A DNA stretch of 64,000 nucleotides from JBDSKH01 sp035556655. GTDB taxonomy: Bacteria > Actinomycetota > Actinomycetes > Actinomycetales > Microbacteriaceae. The notes below the pieces were generated by a model. That model was not told where the DNA came from. It was given only the letters and a program-made list of their open reading frames with translations, and searched no databases. The stretch covers positions 4,934 to 68,933 of the forward strand of contig DATMFW010000093.1 of NCBI GenBank assembly GCA_035556655.1, written 5' to 3'. This document shows positions 24,686-33,758 of the stretch, piece by piece. The position numbers and the translations under genes are program-made. Each line of letters opens with the position of its first letter. Positions within the stretch are counted from its first letter, which is position 1.

Positions 24686-27472
24686 CTACGCCCCGACGAC
24701 GTCCAGCACCCGCCCCAGCGCCTCGACGAAGAACTCCGCGCTCTCGCGCGCGAGCAGCATCGGCGGCTTGATCTTCAGCACGTTCTTGTCGTCGCCGGTC
24801 GGCTGCACGATGACCCCGTCGCGCAGCAGCGCATCGCAGACGGCGTGGGCCTCGGCGGTCGCCGGAACCCCCGAGCGCGACAGCTCGACCCCGAGGTAGA
24901 GCCCGCGCCCGTGCACGGCGCCGATCAGAGGGTGGCGCTCGGCGAGCGAGAGCAGCCCCTCACGCAGGGCGCCCCCGACGACCCGGGCGTTCTCGACGAG
25001 GCCCTCGTCCTCCATGATGTCGAGTACCGTCATGCCCACGACGCAGCTGACGGGGCTGCCGCCCGCGGAGGAGAACATCGAGCCCTCGGCGGCGAACGCA
25101 TCCGCGATGGCGCGCGTGGTGATGACGGCTCCGAGCGGGTGACCGTTTCCCATGGCTTTCGCGATCGTGATGATGTCGGGCACCACGCCCTGCTGCTGGA
25201 ACCCCCAGAACCAGTCGCCGAGCCGGCCGTATCCGACCTGCACCTCGTCGGCGATGCACAGCCCGCCGGCGGCGCGCACCCGGGCGTACGCTGCGGAGAG
25301 GTACCCGTCGGGCAGCAGCACCCCACCGCCGTTGCCGAAGATCGCCTCGGCGATGAAGCCGGCGGTGTCGGCACCGAGGGCCGCATCCAGCGAGGCAAGC
25401 GACGCGGCCGGGTCGACGCGATACGGCGGATCGATGAGCCCCACCCAGCCGGGCCGCGTCTCGAGCGCGCGCGGGTTGTCGCCGATCGAACTCGACACCG
25501 CATCCGAGCCGATCGTCCAGCCGTGATACGCCTCGCGCATCGTGAGCACGCGGGGCCTCCCGGTGGCCGTGGTCGCCAGCCGCAGCGCGAGGTCGACGGC
25601 CTCGCTGCCGCTGTTGACGAGGAACACGGTGTCCAGGCCCTCGGGGGCCAGCGCGGCGAGCCGGGCGCTGAACTCGGCGACGACGCCGTAGTGGAAACGC
25701 GAGTTGGTGTTCATCAGGGCCCACTGCCGCGCAACCGCGGCGACCAGGCGCGGGTGGGCGTGCCCCGTGGTGGCGACGTTGTTCACCATGTCGAGGTAGG
25801 TCTGGCCGTCGGTGTCGACGAAGTGCTCGCGCCAGCCGCGCTCGATCCGGGGCGGATGCGCGTAGTAGTGCTCCTGCACGGTCGCGAAGCTCGCATCCCG
25901 GCTCGCGAGCACCGCATCGGGACTCGGGGCCGCGGGGAGCGGCTCGAGCCCCAGCAGCACCGACGGATCGGGGCACACCCGGCGCCAGGTGTCGGCGAGC
26001 GAGGGACGCACGAACGCGGGCGGGCGGATGCCGGGCGCGCGCGAGACCTGGACGTGCAGCCGCGAGGCGGTCCCGAGGCGATCCCCCGCGGCGACCTCGC
26101 CCGGCGCCGGGGCGTCCTCGACCCCGGTGAGCCATAGCTCGTACTCGTCGGCGACGAGCACCAGCGCGTCGCCGTCAGCGCGCAGGGCGCCGGCCGCGGG
26201 CGCGCGCACCTCGGTGGGCTCCGGCGTGACGAGGTCCACGCCGAGGGGGAGCGTGGCGACCTCGCGCGGCGACAACGGCACGGACCGGGTGAGGCGCGGC
26301 TCGGCCCAGGTGGTGACGGCCCGGCCGGTGAGCAGGCGGTCCTCGATGTCGCTGTCGAGCCATGCGCCGCCGTCGAGCAGCGGGCTGGTGGTCGAGAGGT
26401 CGAGGCGGGCGGCGTCGCGGGCGTCGAGCAGCGGGTGGGCAGGCCGGCCGAGGGGCTCCGCAGCCGGCCACGCGCCCAGCCGCCAGGCGATCAGCGCACG
26501 CAGGTCCGCGGCATCCAGTTCGCTCGCCGTGACGAAGGAGCGCCACTCCTGGGGGCGGTTCTCGGCGGCGTAGGCGTTGTCGCTCTCGAGCGCGACCTGG
26601 TGCTCGCCGCTGGCGATGAGCACCGCCGCACGCAGTTGAACGAGCGGCCAGAGCGCGTCGAGTTCGTCGGAGGTCAGGGGCAGCACCTCGTGGAACCCGG
26701 CGATCGTCTCCAGGACGACGAGCGGATCGTCGGGATTGTGGTGCAGCACCGAGGCGGCGGTGACGGCGAGTTCGGCCACGGTCCAGCTCTCGGCGACGTC
26801 GCCGAAGTCGATGACGCCGTCCGGCAGGCCCGCGTCACCCTGCACGACGTTGTCGTCGGTGATGTCGCCGTGGATCACCTGCGTCCGCAGGCGGTCGCGC
26901 AGCGGGGCGAGGGCGGCGTCCGCCGCTGCGGCGATCGCGAGCACCCGGTCGCGTCGCCAGGGCTCGGCGATGCTGCCGGCCAGGAGGCCGACCACCTCCC
27001 CGCCGATACGCAGGTTCCACTGGGTGAGTTGCCGGGCGCCGGGGTCCTCGAGGTCCGCCAGCGCGAGCGCGACCCGGGCCGAGAGGGCGCCGAGGGCCCG
27101 CGCGAGTTCGGGGGAGTACGGCCCGCTTCCGGTGAGCGGCTCGCCGTCGACGTAGCTCAGCAGGCGCACCCGGTGCCCGCCGGCGGCTCCGATGCGGGCA
27201 CCGTCGACATCCGGCAGGCAGACCGGTGCGCGCAGTCCGGCGGCGGCGACCGCGTCGGCTGCGGCGTTCTGGGCGCGCAGCTCGTCCTCGCCGAACACGC
27301 TGTTGGCGATCTTCAGCACGGCGTCCCCGATGCGGAAGTTGCGGTCCTGGTTGCTGCCGAGTTCGAGGGGCGCGCCGCTCAACCCGTAGCGCTCACGGCC
27401 GATGCGATGCGCGTCGTCGAGGGTGATCGCGGGCCGCGGAAGCGCGGTGTGCTGACGGAAGTCGAAGGGCAT
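24686..27472 (-). CDS. Kinase / M23-like / class III aminotransferase three-domain fusion
   Basis: A 928-residue protein with three parts. Residues 1-330 are an APH-type kinase with HGDITDDN (H201, N208) and IDFGD (D222), closest in style to hydroxylysine kinase. Residues about 340-560 resemble a beta-rich, M23-peptidase-like module without obvious metal ligands. Residues about 570-928 are a class III PLP enzyme with the Schiff-base lysine at about 772 (IAKAMGNGHPLGAV), like ethanolamine-phosphate or phosphohydroxylysine phospholyases. One chain could phosphorylate an amino alcohol and then eliminate phosphate and ammonia. I start at ATG 27472; the frame continues upstream. It is divergent from an Lrp regulator, which suggests an amino acid-related substrate. 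Confidence 0.87.
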   Translation of the reverse strand: MPFDFRQHTALPRPAITLDDAHRIGRERYGLSGAPLELGSNQDRNFRIGDAVLKIANSVFGEDELRAQNAAADAVAAAGLRAPVCLPDVDGARIGAAGGHRVRLLSYVDGEPLTGSGPYSPELARALGALSARVALALADLEDPGARQLTQWNLRIGGEVVGLLAGSIAEPWRRDRVLAIAAAADAALAPLRDRLRTQVIHGDITDDNVVQGDAGLPDGVIDFGDVAESWTVAELAVTAASVLHHNPDDPLVVLETIAGFHEVLPLTSDELDALWPLVQLRAAVLIASGEHQVALESDNAYAAENRPQEWRSFVTASELDAADLRALIAWRLGAWPAAEPLGRPAHPLLDARDAARLDLSTTSPLLDGGAWLDSDIEDRLLTGRAVTTWAEPRLTRSVPLSPREVATLPLGVDLVTPEPTEVRAPAAGALRADGDALVLVADEYELWLTGVEDAPAPGEVAAGDRLGTASRLHVQVSRAPGIRPPAFVRPSLADTWRRVCPDPSVLLGLEPLPAAPSPDAVLASRDASFATVQEHYYAHPPRIERGWREHFVDTDGQTYLDMVNNVATTGHAHPRLVAAVARQWALMNTNSRFHYGVVAEFSARLAALAPEGLDTVFLVNSGSEAVDLALRLATTATGRPRVLTMREAYHGWTIGSDAVSSSIGDNPRALETRPGWVGLIDPPYRVDPAASLASLDAALGADTAGFIAEAIFGNGGGVLLPDGYLSAAYARVRAAGGLCIADEVQVGYGRLGDWFWGFQQQGVVPDIITIAKAMGNGHPLGAVITTRAIADAFAAEGSMFSSAGGSPVSCVVGMTVLDIMEDEGLVENARVVGGALREGLLSLAERHPLIGAVHGRGLYLGVELSRSGVPATAEAHAVCDALLRDGVIVQPTGDDKNVLKIKPPMLLARESAEFFVEALGRVLDVVGA

Positions 27473-27541
27473 GGCGCTGATGATACGACACTCGATCATG
27501 CGATGCACTGACGGATCATCATTCGGCTACACTCGGCGCTC

Positions 27542-27994
27542 ATGGATCCCGAGCTCGACGACATCGACCGCGCGCTCATCGTCGCGCTGCAGCTCGACGG
27601 GCGGCTCACCTACGCCGAACTCGGCGAACGCGTCGGACTCTCGGCCGGTGGCGCGCGGCTGCGGGTGTTGCGCCTGGAAGAGCGCGGCGTGCTGCAGGTC
27701 GTCGGCGTCACCGACCCGCTGCGGCTCGGCTACGAACGGATGGCGATGGTCGGCGTGAGCGTGCAGGGCGACGTCCGCGCGATCGCCGATCGCCTCGGCG
27801 ACCTCGACGGCGTCATCTACCTCGTGCTCGGCACGGGGCCCTACGACCTGCTCGTCGAGATCATCGCGCCGACCGCCGAAGCGCTCTTCGACACCATCAA
27901 CACCGGCATCCGCGGGGTGCCCGGAGTGCTCGGGGTCCAGACCTTCGACTACCACGAGATCCACACTCACCGGTTCATCTGGCGCCCGCGCTGA
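27542..27994 (+). CDS. Lrp/AsnC family transcriptional regulator
   Basis: A 150-residue regulator. The N-terminal winged helix has LDDIDRALIVALQLDGRLTY and LSAGGARLRVLRLEERG. The C-terminal RAM domain (about 68-145) has LGTGPYDLLVEI. Such proteins sense amino acids and assemble as octamers. The gene diverges from the kinase/aminotransferase fusion across about 70 bases that carry a TACACT -10-like box near 27528, so it probably regulates that fusion. Confidence 0.9.
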   Translation: MDPELDDIDRALIVALQLDGRLTYAELGERVGLSAGGARLRVLRLEERGVLQVVGVTDPLRLGYERMAMVGVSVQGDVRAIADRLGDLDGVIYLVLGTGPYDLLVEIIAPTAEALFDTINTGIRGVPGVLGVQTFDYHEIHTHRFIWRPR

Positions 27995-28147
27995 GCCGTA
28001 CCCCCAGTCCGGGGGAGGACCCCTCTGTTTCACCCTCCGCGACCTTGATTCCCGCTTCTGAACGGGGATAACTTGCCAAGACGGCACCGCGGTGGGGACC
28101 TGGTGCCGACAGCGCGCAGGGGCGCGACGGCCGGGGGGAAAACAGTC

Positions 28148-28897
28148 GTGAAGCGGCAGCTATGGGGGCTCGTGGCGGGTATCGTCGCCGCGGTCTCGGT
28201 GCCGCTCGCCTCCGGCGTGCTGAGCCTGCCGGCCGGCACCCCCGGCCTCGCCCCCGCCGCGGTCGTGGCCGACATCAAACCGCCCCCGCCCGTCGTCAAG
28301 GACGACCCCAGCACCCCGACGAGCAAGCCGCCGACCCCGGTGTCCGACCGGACCGAGCCCGACGCGGGCGACCGGCTGCCCGGCGCACCGACCTCCAGCA
28401 GCGGATGCGGGGGCTCGGTCTCGGGGCTCACCGGCAGCGCGCCGTCCGCGGTCTCGCCGCAGGGCGTGCACGGCACCACCACCCAGGACCTTCAGGCGTT
28501 CGCCCAGGCCTTCAACGACAAGCGGGTCGCCAACTGCCTGCGGCCCATCCCGCCCGCCAACTTCCGCTACGACCAGTGCATGGAGGCCCGGCTGTTCTGG
28601 ATGGCCGAAGACCCCAGCACCGACCCCGCCAGCGCCTGGGGGCACATCGGCACCGTGCGCAGCGACGGCGTCCCCTCGGTCGGCTGCGACGGCAACCTGG
28701 CCGGCGGCATGTACAACACCGGCGACACCGTCGCCCGCAAGTGGTGGGACTCGGTGCCGCACCGCACCGCCCTCTACAAGCCGAGCTACACCGGCTCGAC
28801 CGCGGCGGTGTGCATCTACTTCGCGATGAGCCACGGCGGAGTGCCCGACGAGCCCGTCGAGTTCGTCCGCGCCGCAGCGCGCTGGGCGTCCTGCTGA
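28148..28897 (+). CDS. Secreted protein, possibly CAP/SCP-like
   Basis: A 249-residue exported protein. It has an N-terminal signal peptide (KRQLWGLVAGIVAAVSVPLASG), then a proline-rich linker (about 40-80), then a domain with paired cysteines (CLRP, QCME, GCDG, VCIYF, SC) and a motif AWGHIG. The pattern RVANCLRP followed by QCMEARLFWMAED recalls CAP-superfamily secreted proteins, but I am not certain. The start GTG 28148 follows a GGGGGGAAAA purine run. A GGCACC/GGTGCC hairpin lies upstream at about 28082-28106. It is probably its own transcription unit. Confidence 0.72.
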   Translation: MKRQLWGLVAGIVAAVSVPLASGVLSLPAGTPGLAPAAVVADIKPPPPVVKDDPSTPTSKPPTPVSDRTEPDAGDRLPGAPTSSSGCGGSVSGLTGSAPSAVSPQGVHGTTTQDLQAFAQAFNDKRVANCLRPIPPANFRYDQCMEARLFWMAEDPSTDPASAWGHIGTVRSDGVPSVGCDGNLAGGMYNTGDTVARKWWDSVPHRTALYKPSYTGSTAAVCIYFAMSHGGVPDEPVEFVRAAARWASC

Positions 28898-28987
28898 TCG
28901 CGTCCTGAACTCCGGGCGCGCGGCTCTCAGCCCGCGCGCCCGGCCCCTCCGGGTCAGCCCCCAGGGGCCGTCGCCTATCATGGCGTG

Positions 28988-30586
28988 GTGACCGACGAGC
29001 AGCCTTTGTCGCGCCGGGAAGCCCGTGAGGCGGGCGGTCCCGCGCCCTCCCGGCCCCCGCGGCAGAAGCGGCAGCCGCGTGCCCCGCGCCGGGAGTCGAC
29101 GGCTGCACCGGCCGAGGCGGCCCCCGTACTCGTCGATGAGAACGGCAAGCCGATCACGCCGAAAGGCGGCATCCTCGGGGTCATCCGCAAGCATCCGACC
29201 GCCTGGCTGTTCTCGGCGCTCGCCGTCGCCTTCGTCCTGATGGGCACCGGCGCCGTGTTCGCCGGGGTCGCCTACGCCTCGCAGCCCGACGACGCCGCGG
29301 CCGCTCCGGAGGAGACCCAGCTGCCGCCCCGGCCCCAGCCGAGCACCGAGCCGACCAGCGTGGTGCTGCGCACCTGCTCGGTGAACACCTTCGCCTCCGA
29401 CCCCCGGCTGATGTCGCTCGCCGGGTCGGTGCTGCGCGCCGACACCGGAGAACAGCTGTACTCGTTCCACTCGATCTCGGCGCAGCGCACCGGCAGCGTG
29501 CTCAAGGTGCTGACCGCCTCGGCCGCCATCGAGCAGCTCGGCGCCGACTTCCAGATCACCACCAGCGTCGTCACCGGAAGCACCGCCGGCTCGATCGTGC
29601 TGATCGGACGCGGCGACGCCACCCTGAGCGCCATGCCCGCCGGCACCGAGAGCGTCTACTCGGGCGCGCCGAAGCTGAGCTCGCTGGCCTCCGCGGTCAT
29701 CAGCAAGTACCAGGCGACCTTCCCCGGGCAGCCGATCACCCAGCTCGTGCTCGACTCGTCGTACTGGAACTCCAGTGACAAGTGGGACCCCAGTTGGAAG
29801 CGCAGCGAGCAGAAGATCGGCTACCACTCCGAGGTGACCGCGCTGCAGGTCGACGGCGACCGCAAAGACCCGACGAAGCAGACCAGCCCGCGCAGCACCG
29901 ACCCCGTGTCGCGTGCCGGCAAGCTGTTCCTCGACGCGCTGCGGGCCGCCGACCCGGGCGGTGTCGTCGACCCCGGGCTCTCCGTCACCACCGGCACCTC
30001 GGCAGGCGGCACGACGCTCGCCACGGTCAAGAGCCAGCCGGTGCGCGTGCTCATCAAGCAGATGCTGCTCAACAGCGACAACACCATCGCCGAGATGCTG
30101 GCCCGCATCGTGTCGCGCGAAGCCGGACTCGGCGGAACCGCGGCCTCGCTGCAGCAGGCGATCCCGAGCGCGCTCTGGCCCGACGACCCCGAGACCGCAT
30201 CCCGCGTCGTCATCAAGGACGGCTCGGGGCTCAGCGAGAACAACGGCGTCCCCGCCCAGGTCATGGCCGACTTCATGCGACGCATCCAGGCCGGAGCCGG
30301 CAACCTCGACCTGGTGCGCGACGCGCTGCCGGTCGCCGGCAAGACCGGCACCCTCGCCGGCCGCTTCACCGGTGACAACGCGGTGGTGCGCGGGCACGTC
30401 ACCGCCAAGACCGGCTGGATCGATACCGCCTACACGCTGTCCGGCTTCATGGATGCCGCGGACGGCACCGAGCTGACCTTCGCCTTCTACGCCATCGGCG
30501 CCGGCATCAAGGACAACGCCAAGGAGGCGCTGGACACCCTGGTGCGCGGCGTGTACACCTGCGGCGACAATCTCGCCAACTTCTAG
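28988..30586 (+). CDS. dacB: D-alanyl-D-alanine carboxypeptidase/endopeptidase (PBP4 family, S13)
   Basis: A low-molecular-weight penicillin-binding protein of 533 residues. A cytoplasmic basic/proline-rich head (about 1-65) precedes one transmembrane segment (about 70-95) and an extracellular S13 domain. Active-site motifs are SVLK, SDN in NSDNTIAE, and KTGTLAGRF. It trims or cleaves peptidoglycan cross-links. Two GTG codons stand side by side at 28985 and 28988; I took the second (MTDEQPLSRREAREA), with low certainty. pncA follows closely. Confidence 0.9.
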   Translation: MTDEQPLSRREAREAGGPAPSRPPRQKRQPRAPRRESTAAPAEAAPVLVDENGKPITPKGGILGVIRKHPTAWLFSALAVAFVLMGTGAVFAGVAYASQPDDAAAAPEETQLPPRPQPSTEPTSVVLRTCSVNTFASDPRLMSLAGSVLRADTGEQLYSFHSISAQRTGSVLKVLTASAAIEQLGADFQITTSVVTGSTAGSIVLIGRGDATLSAMPAGTESVYSGAPKLSSLASAVISKYQATFPGQPITQLVLDSSYWNSSDKWDPSWKRSEQKIGYHSEVTALQVDGDRKDPTKQTSPRSTDPVSRAGKLFLDALRAADPGGVVDPGLSVTTGTSAGGTTLATVKSQPVRVLIKQMLLNSDNTIAEMLARIVSREAGLGGTAASLQQAIPSALWPDDPETASRVVIKDGSGLSENNGVPAQVMADFMRRIQAGAGNLDLVRDALPVAGKTGTLAGRFTGDNAVVRGHVTAKTGWIDTAYTLSGFMDAADGTELTFAFYAIGAGIKDNAKEALDTLVRGVYTCGDNLANF

Positions 30587-30604
30587 CCCCACTCGAGGAC
30601 GATG

Positions 30605-31192
30605 ATGACCCGCGCCCTGTTCGTGATCGATGTGCAGAACGACTTCACCGAGGGCGGTGCGCTCGGGGTCGAAGGCGGGGCGGCTGTCGCGGCGGGCGTC
30701 ACCGAGTACCTGAGGTCGCATCCGGACGATTACGACGTGGTGTTCGCCTCGCGCGACTGGCATCACGGCGACGACGACAACGGCGGGCACTTCGCCACCG
30801 AGGCCGAGCCCGACTACGTCGACACCTGGCCGCGGCACTGCGTCGCCGGCGAACGGGGGGCCGAATACCACCCGGCGCTCGACACCACGCTCATCGACGT
30901 GCACGTGCGCAAGGGGCAGGGCAAGCCGGCCTACTCGATCTTCGAGGGCGTGACGGATGCCGGGGGCAGCCTGAGCGACGCCCTCGCCGATCTCGGAGTC
31001 ACCGACATCGACGTCGCCGGGATCGCCACCGACTACTGCGTGCGGGCCTCGGCGCTCGACGCGATCGCGGCGGGCCGTCACGTGCGTGTCCTCGAAGACC
31101 TGGTCGCCGGGGTCGCTGCGGCGTCGTCGGAGGCCGCCCTCACCGAGCTCGCCGCCGCGGGCGCGGAACTCGTCTCGACCGGAGGCCGATGA
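30605..31192 (+). CDS. pncA: Nicotinamidase / isochorismatase-family hydrolase
   Basis: A 195-residue cysteine hydrolase that converts nicotinamide to nicotinate in NAD salvage. The catalytic triad can be read as D in FVIDVQNDF, a lysine in HVRKGQ and the cysteine in ATDYCVRA. Metal ligands include the aspartate and histidine of DWHHGDDD. Two ATGs are adjacent; the second (30605) has better spacing from the GAGG ribosome binding site. Its stop overlaps the following small gene as TGATG. Confidence 0.92.
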   Translation: MTRALFVIDVQNDFTEGGALGVEGGAAVAAGVTEYLRSHPDDYDVVFASRDWHHGDDDNGGHFATEAEPDYVDTWPRHCVAGERGAEYHPALDTTLIDVHVRKGQGKPAYSIFEGVTDAGGSLSDALADLGVTDIDVAGIATDYCVRASALDAIAAGRHVRVLEDLVAGVAAASSEAALTELAAAGAELVSTGGR

Positions 31193-31278
31193 TGTTCTCG
31201 TACCTGTTGATGGCGGTGGCCGTGATCGGCGCCGCCGCGCTCGCCGTCACCTTCTTCCTCACCGTCTTCCTGTCGTAG
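31192..31278 (+). CDS. 28-residue single-pass membrane peptide
   Basis: A tiny ORF, MFSYLLMAVAVIGAAALAVT onward, that is almost entirely one hydrophobic helix. It has a GGAGG ribosome binding site six bases before the ATG and a TGATG overlap with the pncA stop. Its own TAG is followed at once by the ATG of the methyltransferase gene. Such spacing would be unlikely by chance, so it is probably translated. Function is unknown. Confidence 0.6.
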   Translation: MFSYLLMAVAVIGAAALAVTFFLTVFLS

Positions 31279-32073
31279 ATGCCGGTCGTCGAGATCGCCG
31301 ATCCGGCCGATCCGCGCCTCGGCGACTTCGCCCATCGCACCGATGTCGACCTGCGGCGGGGCACCCGTCACGACGCCCCGCTCTATCTGGCCGAGTCGCT
31401 GCTGGTGTTCGAGCGGGCGCTGCGCGCGGGGCACGAGCCGCGTTCGGTGCTCGCGCTCGGCGGCTCGGTCGACGCGGTGCTCGCTCTGCTCGGCGACCGC
31501 GACGTACCGGTCTTCACCGGACCGGGCGAACTGCTCGCCCAGCTGACCGGGTACGTGCTGCATCGCGGAGTGGTGGCCTCGATGCATCGGCCGCCCCTGG
31601 CCGAGCCCGCGGCGCTCATCGCCGATGCCCGCCGGCTCGTGGTTCTCGATGACATCGTCGACCCCACCAACGTCGGCGCCATCTTCCGCTCGGTCGCCGG
31701 CATCGGCGCGGATGCGGTGCTCGTCACCGCGCGCTGCGCCGACCCGCTCTACCGCCGCGCGATCCGGGTGAGCATGGGCACCGTGCTGCAGGTGCCGTGG
31801 ACGCGGGCGCCGGGCTGGGCGGAGCTCGCCCCCCTGCTGCACGATGCCGGGTTCGAGATCGCCGCTCTGGCTCTGACCCCCGAGGCGGTGGCGCTGCGCG
31901 AGTACGCCGCGCCGGACCGGGTCGCGCTGGTGCTCGGCACCGAGGGAGCCGGGCTCGGGCCGGAGGCGCTGACGGCGGCGGACGTGCACGTGCAGATCCC
32001 GATGCGGCACGGGGTCGACTCGCTGAACGTCGCGGCGGCCGCCGCGGTCGCGATGCACTGGCTGGTCGAGTAG
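31279..32073 (+). CDS. TrmH/SpoU-family RNA 2'-O-methyltransferase
   Basis: A SPOUT-class methyltransferase of 264 residues. An N-terminal substrate-binding region (about 1-105) precedes the SpoU domain with its three motifs: DIVDPTNVGAIFRS, LVLGTEGAGLGPEAL and IPMRHGVDSLNVAAAAAVAMH. It methylates a ribose in tRNA or rRNA; the site cannot be told from sequence. The stop codon lies inside a short interspersed repeat, which supplies the last residues LVE. It is co-transcribed with pncA. Confidence 0.9.
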   Translation: MPVVEIADPADPRLGDFAHRTDVDLRRGTRHDAPLYLAESLLVFERALRAGHEPRSVLALGGSVDAVLALLGDRDVPVFTGPGELLAQLTGYVLHRGVVASMHRPPLAEPAALIADARRLVVLDDIVDPTNVGAIFRSVAGIGADAVLVTARCADPLYRRAIRVSMGTVLQVPWTRAPGWAELAPLLHDAGFEIAALALTPEAVALREYAAPDRVALVLGTEGAGLGPEALTAADVHVQIPMRHGVDSLNVAAAAAVAMHWLVE

Positions 32074-32096
32074 CGCCGGAGGCGCGTGTCGAGACC
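32064..32096 (+). repeat. Short palindromic repeat, copy A
   Basis: A 33-base unit of the form GGTCGAGTAGC-stem-GCGTGTCGAGACC, with hairpin GCGCC-GGA-GGCGC. It overlaps the stop codon of the methyltransferase gene. Copies B and D show the same frame with different but still pairing stem bases. Confidence 0.75.
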
Positions 32097-32102
32097 CCCG
32101 CT

Positions 32103-32135
32103 GGTTTCGACACGCCGCTGCGCGGCTACTCAACC
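32103..32135 (-). repeat. Short palindromic repeat, copy B (inverted)
   Basis: On the minus strand this reads GGTTGAGTAGC-stem-GCGTGTCGAAACC, also 33 bases, with hairpin GCCGC-GCA-GCGGC. Its flanks match copy A, while the stem has changed on both sides and still pairs. It faces copy A across the convergent gene junction. Confidence 0.75.
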
Positions 32136-32176
32136 AGCTCAGGTCGCCGCTGCGCGGCTACTCAACCAGCTCAGGT
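32113..32176. repeat. 32-bp exact tandem duplication
   Basis: The unit CGCCGCTGCGCGGCTACTCA with its next 12 bases occurs at 32113-32144 and again, unchanged, at 32145-32176. It duplicates most of repeat copy B. The second unit ends on the stop codon of the minus-strand aldehyde dehydrogenase gene. Confidence 0.9.
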
Positions 32177-33615
32177 CAGAAGGGGTACGGCGCGATGCGC
32201 GAGCGCATCGTCAGCCACTGCACGTCGGTGAACGCGTCGAGGTTCGTCTCCAGCCCGCCGACCCGAGAGCCGTTGCCCGAGAAGCCGACGCCTCCGAACG
32301 GGGCGTTCGCCTCATCCGACACCGTCTGCTCGTTGATGTGGATCTTCCCGCTCGGGATCCGGTCGGCGAGTTCCATCGCCATGCCGACCTCGCCGAGGAT
32401 GCCCAGCGACAACCCGTACGAGTTGGCGGTGGCCAGCGCGACGGCCTCATCGGCATCCGAGAATGACCTGACGGGGGCGACCGGCCCGAAGACCTCCTCC
32501 GCCCAGGCGGGGGTGTCGTCGCGCACGCCGCCGAGCACCGTCGGGCGGTAGAACAGGCCCTCGTGCGTGCCGCCGGACACCAGCGTCGCCCCGGCGGCGA
32601 TCGAGCCCTGCACGATGCTGTCGACGCGCTCGAGCTGCTTCCGGTCGATGATCGGCCCGAGCGCGACCTGGCCCGTGTTCGGGTCGCCCACCGGCAGGCT
32701 CGCCGCCGTCTCGCCGAGCGCGGCGACGTACTCATCGGCCAGCGTCTCGTGCACCAGGTGCCGGCCCGTCGTCATGCAGATCTGGCCCTGGTGCATGAAC
32801 GAGCCGAACGCGCCCGCGGAGGCCGCGGCAGCGACATCCGCCCCCGGCAGCACGATGAGGGCGTTGTTGCCGCCGAGCTCGAGGTGCACGCGCTTGAGCT
32901 CTCCCGCCGCCAGGGCGCCCACCGCGCGACCCGCCGCCGTCGACCCCGTGAACGCCACGACCCTGACCTCGGGCGCCGTGACGACGGCCTCCCCGATGTC
33001 GGCTCCGCCCGGCAGCAGGTGGAGCAGACCCTCCGGCAGGCCGGCCTCGGCGAGCACGCGCGCGATGCTCACCCCGCCCGCGACGGCCGTGCGCAGGTCG
33101 GGCTTGAGCAGGACCGCGTTGCCGAGCGCGAGCGCCGGAGCCACCGAGCGGATCGCCAGGATCAGCGGGAAGTTGAACGGCGCGATGACGCTCACCACCC
33201 CCACCGGGAAGCGGCGCGCGAACGACCAGCGCGGATCGTTCGAGGTCAGCACGTCGCCGTGCGGATAGGACGGCAGCGCGGAGGCCTCGAAGCACTCGTT
33301 CGCCGCGATGTGGGTCTCCAGCTGCGCCTTTCCCGGGATCGACCCGGTCTCGCGGATGATCCAGCCCTCGATCTCGGTGGCGTGCTCCTGGAAGAGCAGA
33401 CCCGCCCGGCGCAGCACCTCGGCGCGCTCCTCGGGAGGCCGCGAGGCCCAGTCGCGCTGAGCGGCAGCGGCGGCCGAGGCGGCGCGGGCGACATCGGCCG
33501 GTGAGGCGACCCCGACCACCCCGAGCTCGGCTCCGGTGGCGGGCTCGACGACGGGTGAGGTTCCTCCGCCCCCGTACCCCGAGGCGATCCAGTCGGCGGT
33601 GTCGAGCAGCGTCAT
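32176..33615 (-). CDS. Aldehyde dehydrogenase (benzaldehyde dehydrogenase-like)
   Basis: An NAD(P)-dependent aldehyde dehydrogenase of 479 residues. The Rossmann signature FTGSTAAGRAVG, the catalytic glutamate in LELGGNN and the catalytic cysteine in GQICMT are all present. The style (MTLLDTADWIASGYGG, SGNGSRVGG near the end) is that of the benzaldehyde/vanillin dehydrogenase-like group, which oxidises aromatic aldehydes. Next to a copper amine oxidase it could oxidise arylacetaldehydes. I start at ATG 33615; the longer frame is open but unsupported. It diverges from the second aldehyde dehydrogenase gene. Confidence 0.9.
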   Translation of the reverse strand: MTLLDTADWIASGYGGGGTSPVVEPATGAELGVVGVASPADVARAASAAAAAQRDWASRPPEERAEVLRRAGLLFQEHATEIEGWIIRETGSIPGKAQLETHIAANECFEASALPSYPHGDVLTSNDPRWSFARRFPVGVVSVIAPFNFPLILAIRSVAPALALGNAVLLKPDLRTAVAGGVSIARVLAEAGLPEGLLHLLPGGADIGEAVVTAPEVRVVAFTGSTAAGRAVGALAAGELKRVHLELGGNNALIVLPGADVAAAASAGAFGSFMHQGQICMTTGRHLVHETLADEYVAALGETAASLPVGDPNTGQVALGPIIDRKQLERVDSIVQGSIAAGATLVSGGTHEGLFYRPTVLGGVRDDTPAWAEEVFGPVAPVRSFSDADEAVALATANSYGLSLGILGEVGMAMELADRIPSGKIHINEQTVSDEANAPFGGVGFSGNGSRVGGLETNLDAFTDVQWLTMRSRIAPYPF

Positions 33616-33758
33616 GCGGCTCACCGTACGCGCGCCGCGAGCGTCCGCACCGGGCCCTGCACTCTCGGACACAGGGCGTGCGCCGAGGAGCAAACGCGCC
33701 CGCGACGAGCGCGGCGATGCTGAGAGCGACCACCCGCTTCACCCCGAGGAGAGACCTC

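Noticed and set aside
28160..31081. A 973-codon minus-strand ORF over the secreted protein, dacB and pncA genes
   Set aside because: It spans three recognisable plus-strand genes and their gaps, and has low-complexity composition typical of antisense frames.
32113..32176. CRISPR-like repeats
   Set aside because: The two 32-bp units are directly adjacent with no spacer, and no cas genes are present.
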